Below, piece after piece: positions 18,396 through 26,048 of a stretch of 32,717 bases of DNA. Position 1 is the first letter of the stretch, and each line of letters starts with the position of its first letter. The DNA is from Polyangium sp. 15x6 (GTDB taxonomy: Bacteria > Myxococcota_A > Polyangia > Polyangiales > Polyangiaceae). The stretch spans positions 1-32,717 of the forward strand of contig NZ_JASBQE010000123.1 of the NCBI RefSeq assembly GCF_029960785.1. The letters are read 5' to 3'. Under the pieces are notes generated by a model. The model searched no databases. It was not told the DNA's origin and saw only the letters and a program-made list of their open reading frames with translations. Both the position numbers and the translations under genes were made by a program.

Positions 18396-19373
18396 TCACG
18401 GCGCGCATTCGCCGTTCGTGCACACGTTGGAGATGCACTCGTCCGGCAGACCGCAGGGCGTGCCGGCGACCTTGAGGCAAGTCGCCGCGTCGCTGCACGC
18501 CTCGCCCGCGCCGCACGCGGGATCGGCCGTGCCCGCCACGACCGGCGTGCACGTGCCCACCGAGCCTGCGTTGTTGCAGGCGAGGCAGGTCCCGTTGCAC
18601 GCCGTGTTGCAGCAGACGCCGTCCGTGCAGAAGCCGCTCTGGCAGGAGTTCGACGACAAACACGTCGCGCCGCTCGCGCCCTTCGGCACGCATGCGGTGC
18701 CGTTGCAGTAGTTGCCCGCGGCGCAGTCCGCGTCCTGCGCGCACGTCGTGGCGCAGGCCGTCGCGCCGCAGACGTACGGCGCACAGGCGACGTTGTCGTT
18801 CGCCTGGCACGTGCCGGCGCCGTCGCAGGTGTCGGGCTGGTTCGCGACGCCGTTCGTGCAGGACGCCGTCGCATCTCCGCACGCCGTTCCCGCGACGTCG
18901 TCCGTTACCTGCTCGGCGCCTGCGGCGTCGCACGTGTGCTGCTTGCAATCGCCCGCCACCTCGTTCGAGGACGGCGTGCCTTGCGCCTTCGGCTCTTCGC
19001 CGCAGTTCTTGTTCGCGTCGCAGATCGCGTTCACGCACGGGCCCGACGCCGGAGGGCAGTCGGTCGCAGGATCGACGCAGTTGCCGGCGCTGCCACCGAC
19101 TCCACCCGCGCCGCCTTGGCCACCTTGGCCACCCGCGCCGCCTTGGCCACCCACGCCACCTTGGCCGCCTTGGCCGCCTTGGCCGCCTTGGCCGCCTTGG
19201 CCGCCAGCGCCACCTTGGCCGCCTTGGCCGCCGGTGCCGCCCGCACCGCCGTTGCCGATCGGGATGGCATCCCGATCGACCGACGCGACGAGCTCGCAGC
19301 CCGCGCCGACGGAGAGGGCAACGCCCGTGCAAACCACGAGCGCTGCCCAGCTTCGAGTGCTCCGTGCCTTCAT
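18396..19373 (-). CDS. Gly-repeat, Cys-rich lipoprotein
   Basis: 325 residues. A signal segment (about 1-25) ends in GAGC, with Cys26 as probable lipidation site (Gly at -3 is not ideal). Residues about 40-97 are GGAGGQGGQ-type repeats, a flexible tether. From residue 99 on the chain is very rich in cysteine, with recurring units such as DCAAGNYCNGTACVP, SGFCTDGVCCNTACNGTC and DECISNVCTNGEC. These resemble the short disulfide repeats of myxobacterial surface proteins. No enzyme motif is visible; the likely place is the outer membrane or outside the cell. ATG 19373 has GGAAGAG close upstream. It lies 11 bases after the stop of the PEGA/TPR gene, so the two probably share a transcript ending at the 18331-18388 hairpin. 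Confidence 0.85.
   Translation of the reverse strand: MKARSTRSWAALVVCTGVALSVGAGCELVASVDRDAIPIGNGGAGGTGGQGGQGGAGGQGGQGGQGGQGGQGGVGGQGGAGGQGGQGGAGGVGGSAGNCVDPATDCPPASGPCVNAICDANKNCGEEPKAQGTPSSNEVAGDCKQHTCDAAGAEQVTDDVAGTACGDATASCTNGVANQPDTCDGAGTCQANDNVACAPYVCGATACATTCAQDADCAAGNYCNGTACVPKGASGATCLSSNSCQSGFCTDGVCCNTACNGTCLACNNAGSVGTCTPVVAGTADPACGAGEACSDAATCLKVAGTPCGLPDECISNVCTNGECAP
19100..19250. repeat. 9-bp tandem repeats encoding Gly-Gly-Gln/Ala
   Basis: Plus-strand units of the type CCGCCTTGG repeat through this stretch with a few substitutions. They encode the Gly-rich tether of the lipoprotein on the minus strand, in frame. Boundaries are approximate. Confidence 0.75.
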
Positions 19374-19384
19374 CGCTCTTCCGA

Positions 19385-20650
19385 TCAGAACTTGAACGAC
19401 ACGACGCCGCCGCCGCCCGTCGGGCCCACGAAGGGCGCGACGACCGGCTTGTAGAGCTTCGTCTTCGCCGCCTGCTGCTGCGCGGGCTTGTCGTCGCCGC
19501 CGAAGAGCAGCACCGCGCCCGTCACGCCGAACGTGAGCGCCACGGCGAACGACATGTCCGCGATGAGCGCGTTGCGATCGGTCCTGTCGGCGTTGTCGAC
19601 CGTCGGGTTCGCCTCGAAGTCGCTCTTCGCGCTGAGGGCCGAGACGCCGAAGATCGTGCCGACGACGGCGCCCACGCCCGCGAGGCCGAGCGTCACGTAC
19701 GCGGGGACGTACGACTTCGGCGCGGGCGGCGGAGCCACCGGCTCCGGCGGAGGCGGCGGAGGCGGCGGAGGCGGCGGAGGCGGCGGAGGCGGCGGAGGCG
19801 GCTCGGCTTCGAGCTTCGGCGCCGACAGCTCCTTCGTCTCGCCGAAGGTGACCTCGACCTCTTGCGGCTGCGAGGTGATGAAGCCCTTCGCCGAATACAC
19901 GAGCGTGTGCTTGCCGGGCTCGAGCTTCAGCTCGCCGGCGGGCGCGGGCTCCTTGCCGTCGACCGCGACCAGGAGGCCGGGGGCCGTCTCCGGCGTCGTG
20001 GCGATCTTGACCGTGGCGGGCGTCTTCTTGAGCGCCTCGATCTTGGCCTTCGCCTCGTTGACGCGATCCTCCCACTTCTTGGGATCGAACTTCTTCTTCT
20101 TGTCGGCGGCCTGCTCGTCGATCGCCGCGAGGAAGCCCTGGTAGGCCGCGACGGCCTCCTGCACCTTGTTGAGCTTCTCGAGCGTGACCGCGACCTTGAA
20201 CTTCGCGTTGAGGCCCGGGAGCGTATCGTCGGCGAGCTTGTAAGCGTCGAGCGCGACCTGGTACTCGCCCTTCTCGAAGGCGGCGTCGCCGTCCTTCATG
20301 GACTTCGTCGCGAGGTCCTTCTTCTGCTTGTCGGTGAGAGGCTTCGCCGGCTTCGTGGGCGCGGCGGCGGCCTTGTCGTCCTTCTTCGCGGGCGCGGCGG
20401 CGGCCTTGTCGTCCTTCTTCGCGGGCGCGGCGGCGGCCTTGTCGTCCTTCGCGGGCGCCGCGGGCGCGGCGGCCTTGTCGTCCTTCTTGGCCGGCGCCGC
20501 CGCAGGCTTCTTGTCTGCGGCGGGGGCGGCGGGCGCGGCGGCAGGGGCCTTCGCCTGCGCGTACGCGGCCGGAGACGCCGTGAGCGCCAACAGACTCGTG
20601 AGCACTGCTGCCGTGTGCAACGACGTCAGCCGGCCCGAACTCGATCGCAT
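19385..20650 (-). CDS. Exported PEGA/TPR-like protein with Ala-Pro-Lys repeats and poly-Pro linker
   Basis: 421 residues. A signal peptide is visible, cleaved probably after AAYA (residue 31). Residues about 33-103 are Ala/Pro/Lys repeats with the 11-residue unit AAAPAKKDDKA. Residues about 108-208 are helical and TPR-like (SMKDGDAAFEKGEYQVALDAYK). A PEGA-like beta domain follows (about 211-280: TVKIATTPETAPGLLVAVDG, then the turn LEPGKHTLVYSAKGF). Next is a run of about 19 prolines (284-302) and two hydrophobic segments (about 316-340 and 366-385). ATG 20650 follows GAGGAGGG at good distance. PEGA/TPR proteins of this layout are frequent in Polyangiales; their function is unknown, with a surface or envelope scaffolding role inferred. 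Probably co-transcribed with the following lipoprotein. Confidence 0.85.
   Translation of the reverse strand: MRSSSGRLTSLHTAAVLTSLLALTASPAAYAQAKAPAAAPAAPAADKKPAAAPAKKDDKAAAPAAPAKDDKAAAAPAKKDDKAAAAPAKKDDKAAAAPTKPAKPLTDKQKKDLATKSMKDGDAAFEKGEYQVALDAYKLADDTLPGLNAKFKVAVTLEKLNKVQEAVAAYQGFLAAIDEQAADKKKKFDPKKWEDRVNEAKAKIEALKKTPATVKIATTPETAPGLLVAVDGKEPAPAGELKLEPGKHTLVYSAKGFITSQPQEVEVTFGETKELSAPKLEAEPPPPPPPPPPPPPPPPPPPEPVAPPPAPKSYVPAYVTLGLAGVGAVVGTIFGVSALSAKSDFEANPTVDNADRTDRNALIADMSFAVALTFGVTGAVLLFGGDDKPAQQQAAKTKLYKPVVAPFVGPTGGGGVVSFKF
19740..19803. repeat. GGCGGAGGC tandem repeat encoding the poly-proline run
   Basis: A 9-base plus-strand unit is repeated about six times, giving CCT/CCG proline codons on the minus strand. 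Expansion or contraction would change the proline linker length in frame. Confidence 0.85.
20359..20500. repeat. 33-bp tandem repeat encoding AAAPAKKDDKA units
   Basis: Two near-identical 33-base copies followed by shortened, diverged ones. The period of eleven codons preserves the frame of the PEGA/TPR gene. Boundaries are approximate. Confidence 0.8.
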
Positions 20651-20734
20651 ATCTAAGCCCTCCTCACTCGTCTCTGCTCGACTCTCTGAGTTTCGCTGAA
20701 TTAACTCGCGCGGCGCGCGCGACACAAGAGGTTT

Positions 20735-20758
20735 GAGCAGCGCGCTTCCGCGCGGCTC
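20735..20758 (-). terminator. Possible terminator hairpin after the siroheme-synthase-type gene
   Basis: GAGC-A-GCGCG, loop CTTC, CGCGC-G-GCTC forms a GC-rich stem with one mismatch, 17 bases beyond the stop of the minus-strand gene. No T-tract follows, so it is only a weak candidate. The rest of the 124-base gap holds the promoter side of the PEGA/TPR gene, without clear hexamers. Confidence 0.35.
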
Positions 20759-20774
20759 CCCCACCCGGCGCGCC

Positions 20775-21380
20775 TCAGGGCACCTCGCCCCGCTCGACCC
20801 ACGCGGGAAAACGAAGCTTCGCCTCCACGGCAAACCCCTCCACGGCCTCGGCCATCCGGACCGCGCGTTCTCCCCGCGGCAGCCGGGCCCGGAGGTCGGC
20901 GAGCCCCTCCAGAAACCGCGCGAACCGCGGATCACCGAACAGCGCCTCCAGGTCCTCGCGGATGCGCCGCACCGCCCCCGGGCTCGTGCCGCCGGTCGCG
21001 AACGTCATCGTCAGGCCCGCGGCCCGCGCGACGGCCGGGTTCACGAAGGTCGACAGCTCGGGCCTGTCGAGCGTGCACACGAGCCCCCCCTCCGCGAGCC
21101 CGCGGGCGTGAAACGGCGCGGCGCGGCCGTCTTCCGTGGTCGCCACGAAGACGATCGCCTTGCCAGAGGCGTCGTCCGCCAAAGGCTCCCTCCGCTCGAG
21201 GTCGATCCGCCCCTCGGCGGCCATCGCCTCGATCGCCGGATCGACCTCCCCCGGCGCGACGACCACGACCCGCGCTCCCGCCGCGAGCAGCCGTTCCACC
21301 TTGGGCACGACCTCCGCGCTCGCCCCGATCACGAGGGCCTCGCGCCCCTGCACATCCAGCTCGATCGGCAAGTACCGCAC
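20775..21380 (-). CDS. Siroheme-synthase N-terminal-type protein (precorrin-2 dehydrogenase / sirohydrochlorin ferrochelatase)
   Basis: 201 residues from GTG 21380 (VRYLPIELDVQGREALVIG); the open frame continues to a TTG at 21425, inside the AT-rich operator region, which is less likely. It has the order of the CysG N-terminal/Met8 domain: YLPIELDVQGR, a Rossmann strand and helix, AGARVVVVAP, VFVATTEDGRAAPF, CTLDRPELSTFVNPAV and FATGGTSPGAVRRIREDLE. Such enzymes oxidise precorrin-2 and insert iron to make siroheme. Oddly, the dinucleotide loop reads VIGASAEVVPKVERLL where the family has GGGxVAxRK, and the CDF motif is replaced by STF. It may therefore be a diverged or repurposed member. It is divergent from the sigma-factor gene across about 200 bases. 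No other tetrapyrrole gene is adjacent. Confidence 0.82.
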   Translation of the reverse strand: MRYLPIELDVQGREALVIGASAEVVPKVERLLAAGARVVVVAPGEVDPAIEAMAAEGRIDLERREPLADDASGKAIVFVATTEDGRAAPFHARGLAEGGLVCTLDRPELSTFVNPAVARAAGLTMTFATGGTSPGAVRRIREDLEALFGDPRFARFLEGLADLRARLPRGERAVRMAEAVEGFAVEAKLRFPAWVERGEVP

Positions 21381-21414
21381 GGATCCCGTGTACCACAGGT
21401 CTTCATGTGTATAG

Positions 21415-21428
21415 TCTTTGTACAATGT
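21415..21428. repeat. Operator-like repeat, copy 1 (TCTTTGTACAATGT)
   Basis: Identical to 21481-21494 and centred on TTGTACAA. It overlaps the upstream alternative start of the siroheme-type gene and so is well placed to repress it. Confidence 0.55.
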
Positions 21429-21480
21429 TTGATAATGTTATACAAATTGTGGCTTGACACCCGCCCCCAAAATTCATCAA

Positions 21481-21494
21481 TCTTTGTACAATGT
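21481..21494. repeat. Operator-like repeat, copy 2 (TCTTTGTACAATGT)
   Basis: Exact copy of 21415-21428, about 84 bases before the sigma-factor start. The centre-to-centre distance of 66 bases is not far from six helical turns, so both may face the same side of the DNA. Confidence 0.55.
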
Positions 21495-21577
21495 CGTCGT
21501 AACATGTTGACGTTTGTCTAGTGTTACATGCGCCAACGATCACTGCGTTGACGCGAGCGAGAGCAGGGAGGTCGGTC

Positions 21578-23827
21578 GTGGAAATGAGCGTGACGATGCC
21601 GGCGGCGACGATGGCAGAGACGCCCGAACGGATCCCGGGCGCCGCGTTCCGAGCTGCGGCAACCCTTCACCTTCAAAGAAATCCGCACCTCTCGCGCGAG
21701 TCTTTGGCGCGGGATCTGCGCGAGCGGCTGGCGCGGTGCGGCATCCGCTATCACCTGCGCACGCTGAAGCGGCAGCTCTCGGGCGCGGTCGCGACGGTGC
21801 CGCCCGAGGTCTCGCGCGTACTGCGCGACATGATCGCCGAGTCGGGAGGCGCGGACGCGATCACCGCGATCGAGCAGGCGCTCGTCGAGGCCGGGCTTTC
21901 GGGCGAGTCCGCGGCCACGACGCCCACGTACATCGCCTGCGAGCGCATGCTGCCGCTCGCCCAGCTCTGGCTCTATCTGCACCCCGAGCGATCGAAGCGC
22001 GCGCTCGCCCTCCGCCTGCGCGAGGAGCTCGAGCGGATCGGCATCCGCCTCAACGTCGACTCGCTCCAGAGCATCCTCGCCGGCAAGCAGCGGCTCGTGC
22101 GGCGCGAGATCCAGGACGCGCTCTTCGCGCTCCTGCGTCACGCCGGCGTGACCTCGGCGGCCGACGCCGAGGCGCGCATCGAGGCGATGTCCCGCGAGAT
22201 CCGCGGCGCGCAGGAGGGCCGGGCCTTCGAGAGCGCGCGAAAGATCCACGAGCTCGCGAAGGCCTGGAAGATCGAGCACAAGGAGCCCTCGTCCCGCAGG
22301 CTCGCGCTCCTGCTCAAGCAGCGGCTCGCCGAGCGAGGCATCGCGATCGGCCTGCCGCACGTGCAGAAGCTCGTCGACGGGCGCGCGCGCCGCGTGCGGC
22401 ACGCGATGGCGAGGGCGATCGAGTCGATCCTGCGCGGAGAAGCGTCACCCGCCGCGATCGAGGCGCCCGTCGCGAAGGACGGACAGCCCTCCGGCGTAGA
22501 GCTCGATCTCGCCTGGGTGAAGGCCGCGCCCATCGCCGAGCTCGCCCGCAAGCACGTCGCCGAGAACCCGGGCATGACGATGCGCAAGCTCGCGATCAAG
22601 CTCTCGCGCGAGGTCGAGGCGCTCGGCTACGCGACGAGCCCGAACACGATCCAGCCGATCCTTGGTGGTCACAAGAAAAAGACGCGCGGCTTCATCTACC
22701 GCGCCCTGCTCCACCTCGACGGCGCCGTTCCCACGCGCGTGCCCCACGAACACGTCTTCGGCGCGCCGCGCGGCGAGCGCTCGACCGAGCCTCCACCCTC
22801 CGTGGATCCACCTGCCGATTCCGAGACGAGCCCGCGGAGCCACCTCGCCCCAAAAGCGTCGAGCCCTGAAGCGGCGCCGCGCAAGCCGCGCCCGGAGAGC
22901 CTCGGCGCGAGCCTTTCGCAGTCGCCGTTCGGGGCCTACCGCGCGGCGATCCAGCGCTACCAGGCGCTCGATCGCGAGACCGAGCTCGAGCTCGCCCGGC
23001 GCTACCGGCGCGAGGGGGATCACGCGGCCGCGAACGCGCTCGTCGAGAGCCACCTGCAGTTCGTGGTGAGGGTGGCCTCGCAGTACCGAGGCTATGGCAT
23101 GCAGCTCGCCGACCTCGTGGAGGAGGGCAACCTGGGCCTGCTCGAAGCGGTCCGCCGCTTCGAGCCGTCGCGCAACCTCCGCTTCAAGACGTACGCGATC
23201 TACTGGATCCGCGCGTATGTCGTGGACCACCTGCTCCGCGAGTGGAGCATCGTCGGCGGCGGGACGGGGCCGCTCGTCTCGCGGACGTTCTTCCGGCTGC
23301 GGCGCGAGCGGGCGAAGCTCGAGATGCAGCTCGGCGAGGGCGACGCCTCCATCGACGCGCTGCTCGCGACCCGGTTCCAGACGACGGAGGACACGATCCG
23401 CTCGATGTCGCTGCGGGTCGCGGCGCGCGACACCTCGCTCGACGTGCGGACGCACCACGACGACGGTCCGACGCTGCTCGAGACGCTGCGTGATCCGTCG
23501 TCGGATCCGGAGCACCTCACGGCGAGCGCGGAGCGCGACGCGATCGTCCGCGGCGTGGTGGACCGCGTGTGGAAGGCGCTCGATTCACGCGAGCGGATCA
23601 TCGTCGAGGAGCGGCTGCTCTCCGGCGACGACGAGGTAAGCCTCGCGGATCTCGGCCGCCGCCTCGGCGTCTCGCGCGAGCGCGTGCGCCAGCTCGAAGC
23701 GCGCACGAAGTCGAAGCTCCGCAGCGCGTTCGAAGCCATTGCGCGTGAAGGCGGCGAGGCCGCCGAGGTCCCGCCTCCTGCGATGCAACCCGAGCCCGAG
23801 TCCGAGAGCGAAGTGCTCTGCGCCTGA
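21578..23827 (+). CDS. RpoH-like sigma factor with four N-terminal repeat modules
   Basis: 749 residues from GTG 21578, chosen for GGGAGG six bases upstream; the frame opens at 21521 without such a site. Residues about 445-749 are a group 3/RpoH-like sigma factor. Region 1.2 is YRAAIQRYQALDRETEL and region 2 is HLQFVVRVASQYRGYG plus LVEEGNLGLLEAVRRFE. The -10 recognition part is FKTYAIYWIRAYV, an RpoH-box-like SRTFFRLRRERAKL follows, and region 4 is LADLGRRLGVSRERVRQLEA. In front are four diverged modules of about 60 residues (about 27-86, 125-188, 220-287 and 317-382). Each fits a pattern like NPxxSxRxLAxxLxxxLxxxGI, then a second helix ending in LxG, then a basic VRR(E/A)-type helix. The modules look like HTH-type binding units, which is my inference. 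A Pro/Ser-rich linker (about 385-440) joins them to the sigma part. Confidence 0.88.
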   Translation: MEMSVTMPAATMAETPERIPGAAFRAAATLHLQRNPHLSRESLARDLRERLARCGIRYHLRTLKRQLSGAVATVPPEVSRVLRDMIAESGGADAITAIEQALVEAGLSGESAATTPTYIACERMLPLAQLWLYLHPERSKRALALRLREELERIGIRLNVDSLQSILAGKQRLVRREIQDALFALLRHAGVTSAADAEARIEAMSREIRGAQEGRAFESARKIHELAKAWKIEHKEPSSRRLALLLKQRLAERGIAIGLPHVQKLVDGRARRVRHAMARAIESILRGEASPAAIEAPVAKDGQPSGVELDLAWVKAAPIAELARKHVAENPGMTMRKLAIKLSREVEALGYATSPNTIQPILGGHKKKTRGFIYRALLHLDGAVPTRVPHEHVFGAPRGERSTEPPPSVDPPADSETSPRSHLAPKASSPEAAPRKPRPESLGASLSQSPFGAYRAAIQRYQALDRETELELARRYRREGDHAAANALVESHLQFVVRVASQYRGYGMQLADLVEEGNLGLLEAVRRFEPSRNLRFKTYAIYWIRAYVVDHLLREWSIVGGGTGPLVSRTFFRLRRERAKLEMQLGEGDASIDALLATRFQTTEDTIRSMSLRVAARDTSLDVRTHHDDGPTLLETLRDPSSDPEHLTASAERDAIVRGVVDRVWKALDSRERIIVEERLLSGDDEVSLADLGRRLGVSRERVRQLEARTKSKLRSAFEAIAREGGEAAEVPPPAMQPEPESESEVLCA

Positions 23828-23834
23828 GCGCCCT

Positions 23835-24518
23835 TCAAGGCTTCTTCTCGGGCGGCGGCGGGTTCGGCGGGGCAAACACCTGCGTCCGGAACGTGAGCTT
23901 CCGATCCGCATCCCCGATCCGCGCGACGAACAGGCCCACGAACGATCCGAAGAGCGAGTCGCCCGGCCCGATCGCGGCCGAGCCGCTCGGACGTGTCACC
24001 CAGCGCTTGATGCGATCCTGCGTCTCCTGGCTGATCGGGTTCACCTCGACGAGCGCGGCGACGAAGTACCGCACGTTGTCGTCGAGTTGCGATCGCTCGA
24101 CCAGGCGGAGCTTTCGGGCCTCGGCGCACTGGCGCAGCACGCCCTCGATGTTGACGGCGACCGTGTCGACGAGCCCGCCCGGCTGCGTGATCTGCAGCCG
24201 AAACACCTCGTCCCAGAGATCGTAGACGACGCGGCACGTCTTCGCGGTGAGCGCGACGGGCTCGGTGCCGCCCTCGCGGAACACCCACGCGCGGAGCACG
24301 ATCACCGTGGGCAAACCGCTCGAGAGCTTCTTCTCGATTTCGGCGTCGACCACGTCCCGGAAGGGCACGTTGATCACGGCCTGCTTGCCCTCCAGCGCGA
24401 CCACCGCGTTCCTCGTCGGCAGCGCCGCCGGGGTCTTCGGCGGCTCCGCGCGCGCGGTCATTGCCGGGGCGGTCAGGGCGGCGAGGGCCAGCGCGAAGAG
24501 CGCCGCCCGCCGGGTCAT
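23835..24518 (-). CDS. Small exported protein, DUF4390-like, unknown function
   Basis: 227 residues with a signal peptide (MTRRAALFALALAALTAP, cleavage near Ala24), so periplasmic. The body is mostly beta: AVINVPFRDVVDAEIEKKLSSG, then TVIVLRAWVFREGG, VYDLWDEVFRLQI, and later a domain with NPISQETQDRIKRWVTRPSG. The order of an N-terminal strand, a short helix with SSGLP, and a charged beta sheet reminds me of DUF4390, but I am not sure. The ATG overlaps the stop of the Omp85-like gene as ATGA, so the two are translationally coupled and probably work together at the outer membrane. It ends eight bases from the convergent sigma-factor gene, with no visible terminator. The C-terminus is Pro/Lys-rich. 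Confidence 0.78.
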   Translation of the reverse strand: MTRRAALFALALAALTAPAMTARAEPPKTPAALPTRNAVVALEGKQAVINVPFRDVVDAEIEKKLSSGLPTVIVLRAWVFREGGTEPVALTAKTCRVVYDLWDEVFRLQITQPGGLVDTVAVNIEGVLRQCAEARKLRLVERSQLDDNVRYFVAALVEVNPISQETQDRIKRWVTRPSGSAAIGPGDSLFGSFVGLFVARIGDADRKLTFRTQVFAPPNPPPPEKKP

Positions 24519-26008
24519 TTGCGTTCCCCGTTGCGCGCGGCGACGAGCCCGAACACGTTCGAAAACGCGAGCGTCACGCCGCCGAGCTTCGTGTCGAGGC
24601 GCAAGCCGATGTTGCCCGTGACGTCGACCGGGAGGCGCGACCAACCCCGGTATCCCGTCGGCGGATCCGTGAACTCACGACGCGTCGCCACCGAGTAGAA
24701 CCCCGCCGACGCGAAGAGATCCACGCCGTAGACCGACTCGCGCCCCGTGTAGAGCGGGATGCGGTACTCGCCCTCGATCTTCGCGGCGAAATCGCCGTAT
24801 CGAACCTCGATGATGTCCGTGCCGAGCAGGTTCGGCGGCTGCCTTCGATCCGGCGCGAGCGCGAGCAGACGATCGGGCAAGAGGTCGGTGAAATCTCCGA
24901 CGTAGAACTGCTCGAAGAAGGGCGCGTCGCCAGCGATCGCGCCTGCGTACGCATCGAACCGCACGACGTGCCGCCAGGGCAGGCGCCACCAGCGCCTGAG
25001 TGTCGCCTCGAATTTCTGGAAGCTGTAATCGCTGCCCGGGATCCCGATCGTCACGGACGCCTGCGCGAGTGTGCCGCGCGCGGTCAAGAACGGCGCGTCG
25101 CGCGTGTCGTACGTGAGCGCGCCGCGCACGGTCGAGAGCACGCTGCGGCCGGGCCGGATCGAGAAATCGATCGGCTCGCGCGAGAGCCCGCGCATGTGCG
25201 AGGCCGCGACGGGCACGGTCGCGTCGATCTGTTCGAGGTGATAGTCGAGCGCGAAGGACGAGGAGACGCCGAGATCGTGGCCCGTTCCGATCGTGGCGCC
25301 GAAGCGGCGGTAGGCGACGACCGCGTAGTCCGTCACCTCGCGCTGCGCGATGAGCGGCGCTTCGAAGAGGACGTCGCGGTTGCCGAAGAAATCGCGCGCG
25401 TCGTTGTAGAGCACGGTCAGCGCGGCGGACCAGCCCGTCCCGACGAACGACGGATCGACGAAGCTCGTGCGCAGCGCGTACTGATCCGCGGCGAGCGCGA
25501 CGCCTGCGCCGAGCGTGATGCCCGTGCCCGCGAGGTTCGTCTCGGCCACCTGCACGCCGAGGAAGGCCGAGAGCGGGCGAGCGTTCCCGGCCGTGTCCTC
25601 GTCCGCGGCGACGCCGGCCCAGAGGTTCTGCACGACGAGCGTGTTGCGCTCGACGACCTCGATGATCAGCACGGCCGCGCCGCGCCGCGAGCCCTTGCGC
25701 AGGCTGAGATCCACCTGCGCGAAAAAACCCGTCCCGAGGAGCCGATAGCGCGTGAGCTCGAGCTCCGGGTCGTCGACGTCGAGCAGATCCCCCGCGCGAA
25801 ACTTCACGTACCGGAGCACCACGCGCCCCGCGGTGCGGACGTTGCCGCGCAGCTCGATTCCTTCGAGCGTGTAGCGAATGCGGGCTCGCTGCGGCGCCTC
25901 GGGTGGCGCGGTCGCGCTCGGCGATGGCGGATCGGCGGCCGAGGCGACGGCCGGCATCGCCAGGGCGGCGAGGGCGGAGAGCCTGACGAGCGAGCGCGCG
26001 CCGATCAC
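24515..26008 (-). CDS. Omp85/BamA-TamA-like outer-membrane protein with a single POTRA domain
   Basis: 497 residues. A signal peptide ends near VASA (residue 24). Residues about 44-118 form one POTRA domain (IRYTLEGIELRGNVRTAGRV, then RYRLLGTGFFAQVDLSLRKG). The rest is an amphipathic beta-barrel region with alternating strands such as LGAGVALAADQYALRTSFVDP, TVRGALTYDTRDAPF and RGWSRLPVDVTGNIGLRLDTK. TYDTRDAP and the GxRG-like YRGW loop are usual in Omp85 barrels. BamA proper has five POTRAs, so this is a different, short member: a TamA-like or autotransport/lipid role is possible. The barrel ends in GERK and not in an aromatic residue, which is unusual. GTG 26008 has no strong ribosome site. 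Coupled to the next gene by ATGA. Confidence 0.85.
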   Translation of the reverse strand: MIGARSLVRLSALAALAMPAVASAADPPSPSATAPPEAPQRARIRYTLEGIELRGNVRTAGRVVLRYVKFRAGDLLDVDDPELELTRYRLLGTGFFAQVDLSLRKGSRRGAAVLIIEVVERNTLVVQNLWAGVAADEDTAGNARPLSAFLGVQVAETNLAGTGITLGAGVALAADQYALRTSFVDPSFVGTGWSAALTVLYNDARDFFGNRDVLFEAPLIAQREVTDYAVVAYRRFGATIGTGHDLGVSSSFALDYHLEQIDATVPVAASHMRGLSREPIDFSIRPGRSVLSTVRGALTYDTRDAPFLTARGTLAQASVTIGIPGSDYSFQKFEATLRRWWRLPWRHVVRFDAYAGAIAGDAPFFEQFYVGDFTDLLPDRLLALAPDRRQPPNLLGTDIIEVRYGDFAAKIEGEYRIPLYTGRESVYGVDLFASAGFYSVATRREFTDPPTGYRGWSRLPVDVTGNIGLRLDTKLGGVTLAFSNVFGLVAARNGERK

Positions 26009-26048
26009 GTGTTTCGTCCGCTGCCCCGCGACATCGCTCGTCGTGCGC

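Larger units (their letters stand above)
21381..21577. promoter_or_regulatory. AT-rich divergent control region with repeated TTGTACAA palindromes
   Basis: About 21405-21535 is strikingly AT-rich for this genome. The 14-mer TCTTTGTACAATGT occurs twice in direct orientation, at 21415-21428 and 21481-21494, 66 bases apart. Each contains the palindrome TTGTACAA, and a related TTATACAAATTGT lies between them at 21438-21450. A TTGACA hexamer is at 21454-21459, but I could not find a good -10 at the right distance. The ribosome site GGGAGG (21566-21571) sits six bases before GTG 21578. The layout suggests a regulator binding cooperatively between the two divergent genes. Confidence 0.6.

Noticed and set aside
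19031-19321. Ala/Lys-rich frame KAAKAAKAA inside the Gly-rich lipoprotein
   Set aside because: Produced by reading the 9-bp Gly repeat in another frame; the in-frame product has a signal, tether and Cys-rich domain.
21507-21530. TTGACG...TACATG as a sigma-70-type promoter for the sigma-factor gene
   Set aside because: The spacer is only about 12 bases, too short for a standard promoter.
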